This document shows positions 29,318 through 36,611 of a DNA stretch of 64,000 nucleotides, in pieces. The notes below the pieces were generated by a model that did not search any database, was not told where the DNA came from, and saw only the letters and a program-made list of their open reading frames with translations. Origin of the DNA: DUZB01 sp963747555. GTDB taxonomy: Bacteria > Desulfobacterota > DSM-4660 > Desulfatiglandales > Desulfatiglandaceae. The position numbers were made by a program, and so were the translations under genes. Position 1 is the stretch's first letter. Every line of letters begins with the position of its first letter. The stretch is from positions 1 to 64,000 of the forward strand of contig CAVVFZ010000029.1 of assembly GCA_963747555.1 (NCBI GenBank). The letters are read 5' to 3'.

Positions 29318-30043
29318 GCGACGAAGGCACTGTGGAACGGTCCAGACGGGGAAACAGATCTTTGTGAACGAGGCACGTCAGGTCAAGCCCTGCCAAATCG
29401 GCAGTCTGCAAAGGCCCCAGAAACGCAAGCCTGATTCCAAAGCCATAGCGTACCACGTCGTCCACATCCTGGGGTGAGGCAATGCCTTCTTCCACCAGTT
29501 TGATGGCCTCGCGCCACAGGGCGTGCTGCATCCGGTTCCCTAAAAAACCGGGGACGTCTTTCAGCACCCTCACCGGCTTTTTGCCTACGTCCAGCAGAAG
29601 CCCGTAGACTGTTTCAAACACTTGCATACTGGTCTCCATTCCTTTTATGACCTCCACACAGGGAATAACGTAGGGTGGATTCCAGAAATGGGTTCCAACG
29701 ATTCGCTCAGGACAATGGGCATCACGCGCGATTTTGGTGATGCTGATGGCAGAGGTATTGCTGGCAAGGATTGTATCCGAAGAAACTTCTTCTTCCAGTT
29801 GGGAAAATACCTGGCGTTTTACTTCCAGCCTTTCACTCACCGCCTCAATGATCAGTTCCACCCCCTGGCAGAGTTCATTTATGCCTTCGCAGAGATCAAT
29901 ATGCGCAAGCGTGTTTTCAACCTATTCAGGGCCGGTCATGTTCAGCCGTATGAAAAGAGCGTCGAATACAAAAAGTTGCTGTTTCGGCGGATTGCGAATC
30001 CGGCGCCCAGCACGCCTATCTGTTTTAAATGATGCTGTACCAT
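29280..30043 (-). pseudogene. 3-hydroxyacyl-CoA dehydrogenase, degraded at both ends
   Basis: The gene starts at ATG 30043 with AAGGAGTT upstream. The first residues MVQHHLKQIGVLGAG are the normal Rossmann start, but the frame then breaks (TGA, TAG) and about 30 residues look scrambled or lost. From about 29880 a good frame resumes: LIIEAVSERLEVKRQVF, ASNTSAISITKIA, ERIVGTHFWNPPYV, KDVPGFLGNRMQ, LTCLVHKDLFPRLDRST. It stops at TVPSSLL, where the family needs about 30 more residues; the sequence there is already that of the LivK-like gene. It lies 14 bp after the XRE-cupin regulator. Confidence 0.82.
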
Positions 30044-30056
30044 AAGACCCAACTCC

Positions 30057-30620
30057 TTAACCGAGGGGTGTAAAAATAACCATCAGAACCTTGACCGCAC
30101 CCTCACCCACCGAAACGCCTTTGTGGGGAATGCCTGAATCGAAATAGATGCAGTCTCCTTCGTGCATCATATATTCATTTTCCCCGTGAATAAATTTCAT
30201 GCTTCCTTCCATAATCATCATCATCTCTTCGCCTTTATGCTGAAAAAGGGGATGTTGCTCCACTTCCCCGGGGATGGTCAGAATATAGGGTTCCATATGT
30301 TTATGGGGGTATTTATGGGCGAGGGTTTCATAGGAATAACCGAACATGGTTCCGTCACGCGCCATGAGTTGACGGTCACCTTTCCTGACCAGAGAACAGG
30401 AAGTTTCGTCTTGCACTTCCCCCAGAATTTCGGAAATGCTCACTTGGAGGGCTTTTGAAATGTTCAGCAGAGTTGATACAGGGGGGGCTTTGTCAGAATG
30501 TTCCACTTTCGACAAATAGCCCCTGCTTAAACCAGACTTTTGGGCCACATCCTCAAGGGTCAAGCCTCTTTCTTTTCGTATGCGCCCTATCATTTTCCCG
30601 ATTTCATCTTCCGGAATCAT
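30057..30620 (-). CDS. XRE-family transcriptional regulator with cupin sensor domain
   Basis: 187 residues. An N-terminal helix-turn-helix (about 8-62: RIRKERGLTLEDVAQKSGLS, RGYLSKVEHSDKAPPVSTLL) is joined to a C-terminal cupin (about 105-187: PYILTIPGEVEQHPLFQHKG, EEMMMIMEGSMKFIHG, GDCIYFDSGIPHKG). Such regulators usually control the adjacent catabolic genes in response to a small ligand. It heads the leftward cluster dehydrogenase - solute-binding protein - BKACE - dehydrogenase and is probably their regulator. An inverted repeat upstream (30739-30751) could be its operator. Confidence 0.9.
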   Translation of the reverse strand: MIPEDEIGKMIGRIRKERGLTLEDVAQKSGLSRGYLSKVEHSDKAPPVSTLLNISKALQVSISEILGEVQDETSCSLVRKGDRQLMARDGTMFGYSYETLAHKYPHKHMEPYILTIPGEVEQHPLFQHKGEEMMMIMEGSMKFIHGENEYMMHEGDCIYFDSGIPHKGVSVGEGAVKVLMVIFTPLG

Positions 30621-31041
30621 CTGCTCAGACCCTTTTGTAATTTCATAAAATCTCTTTCCGATGATGCTGTCAGAAGAAACAATAATTATCCTATGGGCAA
30701 CAGATGCCTATTATGTTTCCATTTGTCAAGCAGAAAGTTTCCTAACAGGAACTTTTATACTGGCATAAGGAAACAATCAATCCCCGCCTTTCGGGTATCT
30801 GATGGGGAAGGGCTTTAAGCGTGTAAGAAGAAAGAGAAAGGAGAGAAAGGAGAGAAAGGGGCAAATTATTGTTGACAGGCTTAATCCGTGGCCGGAGTTT
30901 GGGGAAGAAGGGGGAAAAGAATTAAGGTAGTGTCTTTTTTGGCTTTGAGGGAGGGTGATGGGAACTATTGATCTGTTCCCTCCCTTTTCCGACTGAACAT
31001 GCCAGACCGTTTTCAAAGATAAATTCTGTGGAGACTTGCTC
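30621..31041. other. intergenic region upstream of the XRE-cupin regulator
   Basis: 421 bp between ubiB (stop at 31042) and the regulator start. It contains a candidate operator (30739-30751), a 37-base purine-only run at 30825-30861 with GGAGAGAAA twice in tandem, and a weak hairpin (GGGAAC / GTTCCC near 30959-30980) downstream of ubiB. No supported gene. Confidence 0.55.
30739..30751. promoter_or_regulatory. candidate operator of the XRE-cupin regulator
   Basis: TTCCT-AAC-AGGAA is a perfect 5-bp inverted repeat inside AGTTTCCTAACAGGAACT. It is symmetrically flanked at a distance by GTTTCC (about 30714) and GGAAAC (about 30769). It lies 119 bp upstream of the regulator start. Its role as an autoregulatory site is inferred from position and symmetry only. 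Confidence 0.35.
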
Positions 31042-32745
31042 CTATTTTTTGCCGGATCGGATGATGCTGATGATAAGCCAGATACCTAAGAGCGTGGCGA
31101 TGGTATAGCCGGACAGACCGAGTAACGAAGTCAGGGAAATAGACTTTCCACCCAAAAAGCCTACGTTGAAAAGAAGTATCTTTTCGGATGCGTCAAACGC
31201 AGCGGCACCCGCGATGATCGAGGCAGCGACCAGGATGGCCAGGATCAGCCTGTTCAGTCCTCGATCCAGACGTCTTGAGATGTTATCAAATCCACTGTGA
31301 CGAAGTTCCAGACTCTGTTTCCCCTGGGCGGTCTGCCGCAGGATATCATGCAGAAATTTGGGAGCGAGCCGAAGGAGCCTTCCGGCGGTCCAGGCATCTC
31401 TTCCCATGGACCGCAGAATTTTTTCCGAATCGTACCCCCGCTGCAACAAGGCCTTTGCGTAAGGTCTGATTACCAAAAGGATGCTGGCGTCACTCCCCAA
31501 AATTTTACCCAGCGCCTCCGTTTGGATAAAGGTTTTCAAGAGCAGCAGAAGGTTCTGCGGCAGCCGGATCTGATATTTGAACAGCAGCCGGATCACCTGA
31601 TCGTAAATGTCCACCACCGAAATGGTCTGAAGCGTTCGGCCGTAGAAAGGTTCGCTCATCTCCTTGAGGTCGTTTCGGAAGGCCCGCAGATCCATGTCTT
31701 CATCGATGATCCCGGTTTCCAGCAGGGATTCCATGACCAGACCGTAATCATGCTCGGCGTACCCCAAAAACAAACGGGCGATCTGGATCATCAACTCCTC
31801 ATCCAGATGGGCGGTAATGCCGAAATCCACAAGGCCTACGCGACCATCGGGCATCACGATGGTATTGCCGGGGTGGGGATCGGCATGCACGAATCCGAAT
31901 TCCATCAACTGCCGGGACAGACTGCGCAGACCGATCATGGCAATCTCTTTGGGTTCAAGCCCCATTTCCCTGATGGCATCCACCTGATTCACCCGGACTC
32001 CCGGAACAAACTCCATGACCAGAACGGATTTGGTGGTCCATTCCCAATAGACTTTAGGAATGCATATTTCCTGGATGGGCCGGTAATAATGGGAAAATTT
32101 CTCGATGCTTCCGGCCTCGATATGCATGTCGAGTTCATTAAAAATCGACCGCTCGAACTCCTTCACCACATTTCTGGCGCCGATGACCCGAGCCAATTCA
32201 AAAGCCTTTTCCAATTTCCGGGCAAGATAATACATCACCCGGATATCACTCCGGATCTGCCTGACAATGCCCGGTCGCACGACTTTCACGGCAACCTGCT
32301 CTCCGGTATTTAACCGGGCCTTGTAAACCTGGGCGATGGAGGCGGAGGCCAGGGCGGTCTCGTCAAATTCCTTGAAGGCACGGTTCAAAGACCCGCCCAG
32401 CTGTTTTTCGAGGAAAGGTTTAATCACACTGAAGGGCTGAGGAGGAACCTGATCCTGTAGCTTTTGAAGTTCCTCTATATATTGTGGTGGGAACAGATCC
32501 GCCCGGACACTCATAAGCTGCCCGAGCTTGATAAAACTGGGGCCCAGCTCGGTCAGGATATGACGCAGCCGGGCCGGGGATGGGACTGCGATGGAAGGAC
32601 GTTCTTCCGCATACTTCAGGTCTCCCGCGGGACGGTTGACCAGAGCCTCGGCAAACATTCCAAAACCGTTTCGTACCAGCACCCCGATGATGACGGCGAA
32701 ACGCTTCAGGCCGTTAATGCCGATGAAATCCTTCTCAGGTTTCAT
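31042..32745 (-). CDS. ubiB: UbiB/ABC1-family atypical kinase
   Basis: A 567-residue protein of the ABC1/AarF/UbiB family, an atypical kinase or ATPase needed for ubiquinone synthesis in proteobacteria. The family KxGQ motif is in PSFIKLGQLMSVRADLFP. The alanine-rich nucleotide loop is ALASASIAQVYKA, with the catalytic-like HADPHPGN and LVDFGITAHL. Two C-terminal membrane helices (about 505-560) match the family. With ubiE-ubiG 5 kb away it suggests a quinone-synthesis role, but the family also has quinone-unrelated members. A two-base-code zinc ribbon gene lies just upstream. Confidence 0.9.
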   Translation of the reverse strand: MKPEKDFIGINGLKRFAVIIGVLVRNGFGMFAEALVNRPAGDLKYAEERPSIAVPSPARLRHILTELGPSFIKLGQLMSVRADLFPPQYIEELQKLQDQVPPQPFSVIKPFLEKQLGGSLNRAFKEFDETALASASIAQVYKARLNTGEQVAVKVVRPGIVRQIRSDIRVMYYLARKLEKAFELARVIGARNVVKEFERSIFNELDMHIEAGSIEKFSHYYRPIQEICIPKVYWEWTTKSVLVMEFVPGVRVNQVDAIREMGLEPKEIAMIGLRSLSRQLMEFGFVHADPHPGNTIVMPDGRVGLVDFGITAHLDEELMIQIARLFLGYAEHDYGLVMESLLETGIIDEDMDLRAFRNDLKEMSEPFYGRTLQTISVVDIYDQVIRLLFKYQIRLPQNLLLLLKTFIQTEALGKILGSDASILLVIRPYAKALLQRGYDSEKILRSMGRDAWTAGRLLRLAPKFLHDILRQTAQGKQSLELRHSGFDNISRRLDRGLNRLILAILVAASIIAGAAAFDASEKILLFNVGFLGGKSISLTSLLGLSGYTIATLLGIWLIISIIRSGKK

Positions 32746-32765
32746 GAGACCATTTTATTCCGGCA

Positions 32766-32990
32766 TCAACCGATTTTAGGCCATCTGATGGAAATCTCTT
32801 TAAGCTTCACGGGATCCGAAATATAGCTTTCCACATAGCCGCACTGGGTGCACACATAGTTATCCAGTGCGGCAATGGAGGTTATGTTGACGGGAATGGA
32901 ATTGCTTCCAAACGGTCCGCTCTTCAGTTTAATGTCGGAACCACAATACACCTCGTTAGAGCCGCATTTAGGGCATTTTCCTTGTTTCAC
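32766..32990 (-). CDS. small zinc-ribbon protein
   Basis: 74 residues with two CxxC knuckles (CPKCGSNEVYCG near the start and CTQCGYVESYI) spaced about 40 residues apart, the layout of a single zinc ribbon. It is probably a cytoplasmic protein of unknown role. It lies 20 bp upstream of ubiB in the same direction, so the two may be co-transcribed. Confidence 0.75.
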   Translation of the reverse strand: MKQGKCPKCGSNEVYCGSDIKLKSGPFGSNSIPVNITSIAALDNYVCTQCGYVESYISDPVKLKEISIRWPKIG

Positions 32991-33085
32991 TTTTCACCTC
33001 TTCTCATTTAAAGGCCTCGGCAAAAACCGATCGTTTCTGAGAAATTAACTCTAATAAACATGGACCGGCTTGTCAAGATTGAAAG

Positions 33086-33805
33086 CTATTTCAGAAAGGA
33101 ACTCTCGTAAAGAGGGTTATCCGCCATCCGGCGAATATCGTCTCCCAGCAGATCAAAGAGGCTGAAATCAAATCGACAAAGCCTGGACTTCATAAAGTCT
33201 CGTTCTGAAGGGTCGGCATTGCGCAACCATTCAGTAAAATCTGCCCCATTTTCAAACTGCTGGCAGGCCAGATAGGCACACAGGTCCGCCACTCGCTTTT
33301 CCCGCGACTCAATGGAAGCCAGATACGAATCATGAAAAAATCCGGAAATTTTCAAACGACTCAGGAGATCGGGGAGAAGGGCTTCGGTTCTGGTTTCAAG
33401 AATGGTCTGTGCCTTCAGCCATTGAACCACGCCCCCTCTTGTTAAAGCCGTATGGCTGAACTGTTCCGTAAGCGCGGTGTGTCGTTCCTTGACAATGGGC
33501 TGCTGACGTCCTCGAATATGGATCAGGATACGTCTTGGGTTTAGAAGCAGATCCCCTGTCAGCGTGAACTCGCAACTCTCGGCGTAGTTTCCCGCACAGA
33601 GGAGGACCAGCTCGTTGATGCGCGCAAGCGACAGCCAGTAGAAATGATCATGAACAAAGGAGGTTTCCTCCAGGCAGTCCAGAAATTGAATCAGCTTTTC
33701 CTCGTTCAAATTGTGTACGGCGGCCTTTTCTTCCATCATCCGGTTAAAATCAAGGATGGCGTTCTGATGCTCAACCAGCGTGTTCGATGCAAGGTTTTGA
33801 TGCAT
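33086..33805 (-). CDS. hypothetical protein, 239 residues
   Basis: I do not recognise a family. The protein is soluble, mostly helical by composition, rich in Leu, Glu and Arg, with no signal peptide, membrane segment or metal motif. It starts well (AAGAGGAAAAGATATC then ATG) and lies 14 bp after a 36-residue cysteine-containing small gene, so the two form an operon divergent from a ModE-like regulator. A link to molybdenum or tungsten handling is therefore possible but rests on position only. Confidence 0.7.
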   Translation of the reverse strand: MHQNLASNTLVEHQNAILDFNRMMEEKAAVHNLNEEKLIQFLDCLEETSFVHDHFYWLSLARINELVLLCAGNYAESCEFTLTGDLLLNPRRILIHIRGRQQPIVKERHTALTEQFSHTALTRGGVVQWLKAQTILETRTEALLPDLLSRLKISGFFHDSYLASIESREKRVADLCAYLACQQFENGADFTEWLRNADPSERDFMKSRLCRFDFSLFDLLGDDIRRMADNPLYESSFLK

Positions 33806-33819
33806 GATATCTTTTCCTC

Positions 33820-33930
33820 TTATTCCCCCGCCACATGCTTCTCCAGTTTTACCGCACAGACCATGAAATCGGGTGTTTTGGATACGGGATCAAGAAAGGG
33901 ACATGTGGTCCTGACACATTTATAGTCCAT
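33820..33930 (-). CDS. small cysteine-containing protein, 36 residues
   Basis: A short frame with a strong ribosome site (AGAGAGGA, seven bases before ATG). The product begins MDYKCVRTTCPFLDPV and has three cysteines (5, 10, 25); it ends LEKHVAGE. The spacing C-x4-C with a distant third Cys could bind a metal but matches no family I know. It is too short for routine gene callers. Its ribosome site and tight spacing to the 239-residue gene argue that it is real. The function is unknown. Confidence 0.6.
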   Translation of the reverse strand: MDYKCVRTTCPFLDPVSKTPDFMVCAVKLEKHVAGE

Positions 33931-34299
33931 AATAAATCCTCTCTTTAAGAATCAGCCAAGTTCATTATCAAGAAATTGGCTATGCCATATACGACATATT
34001 GCATTGCAAAGTTTTCCTACCCGGGTTCGATTGTCAGGATTTCCGTTTAGGGGGATTAAAAGATATGCTTGCTTAACATTTCCTGAAAGGAAATTCTCTT
34101 AGGAGCGTTATCCTGCGATCCCAGGCTCTGGCTGGAAAATTCCACAGCGATTTCGATAACTGAAGTTTCACATGAAGGCACCCAGTTCGTCTGCCTATAT
34201 CAGAACGCTTTTAACATGTCAACACAGACATAACCGATAGATGTGCTTTTCTCTTTTTCCAGTTGCGGCATTATCCTTAGTGTGCTAAGAAATTCATTC
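33931..34299. other. divergent regulatory region
   Basis: 369 bp between the small-gene operon and the ModE-like regulator. Two inverted repeats stand out: GCCATAT-N5-ATATTGC (33984-34002) and ATTTCCT-GAA-AGGAAAT (34078-34094). Either could be an operator or part of a promoter. No gene is supported. Confidence 0.55.
33984..34002. promoter_or_regulatory. candidate ModE-like operator
   Basis: GCCATAT-ACGAC-ATATTGC is an inverted repeat of the form GCNATAT-N5-ATATNGC, 54 bp upstream of the small gene. ModE operators in E. coli are also TATAT-type palindromes. The proximity to a ModE-like gene motivates the call, which is otherwise unsupported. Confidence 0.35.
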
Positions 34300-34669
34300 A
34301 TGAATCAGGGAACCGCATTGCATATCCGCTCAAAAATCTGGATTGAGGATGAATCGGGACAGGTGGTTTTTGGTCTTGGCAGGCTCCGAATCCTTGATGC
34401 CATAGATCGCCTGGGCTCCATCCAAGGGGCGGCCAAGGAATTAAAAATGAGTTATCGGGCGATCTGGGGGAGGATTAAGGCAACGGAAGAACGCCTTCAC
34501 CAGTCCCTTGTTGGTCAGGAACGTAGGAGGGCACAGAGGAGGAGGATCCCAGTTGACGCCCTTCGCATTAAACCTGCTGGTACATTTCCGCCACCTCCAT
34601 CACCGCATCACCACCCTGTCCGATTCAGAATTCGAAAAGATCATGGCGCCTCATTTTGAATCGGATTAG
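34300..34669 (+). CDS. ModE-like winged-helix regulator, one apparent +1 frameshift
   Basis: The product corresponds to the N-terminal DNA-binding domain of molybdate regulator ModE without its molybdate-binding part: IWIEDESGQVVFGLGRLRIL, DAIDRLGSIQGAAKELKMSY, RAIWGRIKATEERLHQ. Near 34521 the frame must shift by one base to recover the family continuation GGHRGGGSQLTPFALNLL. With that base removed the gene is exactly 122 codons plus stop, ending at 34669. Stand-alone ModE domains of this size are common near molybdate or tungstate genes. It is divergent from the 36- and 239-residue genes. Confidence 0.78.
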
Positions 34670-34752
34670 CGTTCTGCTGATGATATTATCCCCCCATCAC
34701 AACCGATTTTTCACCTTCTTTGGCTATCATAATTTTTTCAGGAGAGATAACC

Positions 34753-35842
34753 ATGCGGCATTATAGCGGAAAAGTGTTTCATTTTTTTAACCTTACCCCT
34801 TTGTTCTGCCTTTTCATGTTTACCACAGCACCCCTTCAGGCCATGGAAAGCAACGACTGCCTGGGCGCTATCAGCCTGCAGCTTGCAAGAGGCATGGCGA
34901 TACCCCTGGAACACGTAGCCCAAAGCATCAAGGCGTTGGCCGCAGAGTACGTCCGCATCTATGAGATGACCCGGCCCATGGACCAGTCGGAAAAAGGCCT
35001 TTGGATGAAACAGCCCCTGGAAAAAGGAAAAACCATAAGTTTCCGACGATTTTCAACCGGCTCTGAACCGGCTTTTCAAGCGCCGGTTCCCGCCTATCTA
35101 TTTTACGACGGCCGCAATATCACACCCCAGGTGACCCGGGAGCTAAAGACCTTTGTGGCACTGGTTCCGTTATTCAGAGTGGCCTACGAAAGCTTCCATT
35201 ATTCCTGGGTCTACCTGACCACGGTTGACGAGGCCTTTTTCATCTATCCCTATCTCCCCTTAAAGGATGCAGTCAACAATTTGCCCCCGACGGAGCAGGA
35301 CTTTCTACAGGGTAGCGGATTTTGCAGGAAAGGGTTTCAGTTGGACACGGCCCTATCTCGATCTCGCGGGCGCCGGCATGATGGTAACGGTTTCCTATCC
35401 GATCTATGGCCCGGAAAAGCTCCTTGGGGTGATCTCCAGGGACATTACCCTGACGCAGCTTTCCTACAGGTTGCTGAAGCCAGTCGCGGGTCGATCCGGA
35501 AATCTGGTCAGCTTGATCATGGACAAGGAAGGTCTGGCCATCGGGACCAACAGGGCAACCGCCACGAAAGAGATCAACACGCTCAACACCGAGGCAGGCA
35601 GCGCCGTTTTATATTACCGTACCCCTCAGGGGCTCAAATCTCTTGGAAGTCGAAAAGCGGTTGGCTCGTCCAACGGCCTGTTCAACGAGGCAGGGGAGGA
35701 GGCACTGGCCTGTGTGAAAAAAGACCCGAATGCCGAGATCCGGCTTTTGGATGTAAAGGTAGGGCAAACGACACACAAGGCGGCTGTGGCAAAAATTTCC
35801 GCAACCGGCTGGTTGTTGATTACGATTGATACCAATTCCTGA
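34753..35842 (+). CDS. exported Cache-type sensor domain protein, one apparent +1 frameshift
   Basis: An N-terminal signal peptide (about 1-31, ending PLQA) is followed by a double-Cache-like periplasmic ligand-binding region. The second half, in the shifted frame, reads GAGMMVTVSYPIYGPEKLLG, VISRDITLTQLS and GNLVSLIMDKEGLAIGTN, typical of dCache. Deleting one T near 35303 gives DFYRVADFAGKGFSW and exactly 362 codons plus stop. There is no kinase, MCP or diguanylate cyclase output, so it is either a stand-alone binding protein or the remains of a receptor. AGGAGA precedes the ATG. Confidence 0.75.
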
Positions 35843-35900
35843 TGGGTCGCCCGTACCCATTCGGCATCGGCGACCTGTTAAGGATGAATAATAATAGCTT

Positions 35901-36007
35901 CGTTGTACCAGCATAAAAGAACCTCTCGACGGTCGATGAAGGTTTATCCAAGATGCGGCAGCAAAAAACCCTCGTGACTGCATTCGATCCATTGTTTTTG
36001 AAGTGCA
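35901..36007. repeat. half copy of the MITE-like repeat (copy 4)
   Basis: It carries the right half only: a central GTTGTACCAGCAT stretch, GATGAAGGTTTATCCAA as in copy 3, and an inner arm at 35952-35978 that differs from the consensus by a small deletion and substitution. The outer arm is diverged (GTTTTTGAAGTGC). The left half is absent. It abuts a remnant of a Fis-type helix-turn-helix gene. Confidence 0.75.
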
Positions 36008-36209
36008 CGATTTCATAGATAAGGCGTCCATTTTCAGTGCTCTGAAAAAGACCGACGCTGTCTGGAGAGCGGCGGCTATGCTGAGAATTGGAGAGGGTAC
36101 CCTTTATCGTAAGATCAAGACCCACAAACTTGAGAGCCGAAAGAAAATTTTCGTCCGCATCATATTTTTTTTGTACAAATTTGGCTCATTGCTGATTAAC
36201 ATGAGATGA
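36003..36209 (+). pseudogene. remnant of a Fis-type HTH domain (NtrC-family regulator C-terminus)
   Basis: The reading frame contains ALKKTDAVWRAAAMLRIGEG and TLYRKIKTHKLE, which align by eye with the Fis-like C-terminal helix-turn-helix of sigma-54-dependent response regulators (pattern ALxxTxGNxxxAAxxLGIxxxTLYRKIK). The ATPase and receiver domains are missing. The remnant begins exactly where repeat copy 4 ends, so the gene was probably cut by insertion or recombination at the repeat. The C-terminal tail beyond the domain is unrelated. Confidence 0.6.
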
Positions 36210-36574
36210 GGAATGAAGGGAGTCTGGCTGGCTATAGTCCGAATCGAGGTGTCAATGAAAAACAAATGGTTAATAATTTCATTAAATTATTTAATATTGC
36301 AAAACTCTTAAAGGGGAAACTCAGGCGGCAGTTTCTGGTCCATTTCAGGTCCACCGAATATCATTCCGCCTTGAACAAGCGCCAAGGGAGATGCCTGCAA
36401 TGTGCCAGTTGCTGCCGTTTCGTATTCCGATGCCCATTCTTGTCAAGCACCGGCCGTTGCGTAATCTACAACGCGAAGTTCAGGCCGAAAGCCTGCATAC
36501 ATTTTCCGTTGTGTTCCAAGGATTTGGAAGATGTCCGGGTAGCTTCCGGAAGGATTTGCGGCTATCGGTTCTAA
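36206..36574 (+). CDS. cysteine-rich protein, YkgJ-like
   Basis: 122 residues with seven or more cysteines in the order CLQCASCCRFVFRCPFL, GRCVIY, ACIHFPLC and ICGYRF. This spacing resembles YkgJ-type zinc/iron-chelating domains (CxxCxxCC...CP.L...C.IY..RP..C). The N-terminal 50 residues are not conserved, and the start is uncertain (36206 or 36266; neither has a clear ribosome site). The metal and the role are unknown. Confidence 0.65.
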   Translation: MRNEGSLAGYSPNRGVNEKQMVNNFIKLFNIAKLLKGKLRRQFLVHFRSTEYHSALNKRQGRCLQCASCCRFVFRCPFLSSTGRCVIYNAKFRPKACIHFPLCSKDLEDVRVASGRICGYRF

Positions 36575-36611
36575 CCCTGTAATGTTTGCCCCGTTGCGCA
36601 TTTGGGTAAAG

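Noticed and set aside
28334..29434. A 366-residue rightward reading frame antisense to the solute-binding protein
   Set aside because: It is shadow sequence; the leftward protein is clearly conserved.
30950..30990. A GGGAAC / GTTCCC hairpin downstream of ubiB as a terminator
   Set aside because: The stem is short and no U-tract follows.
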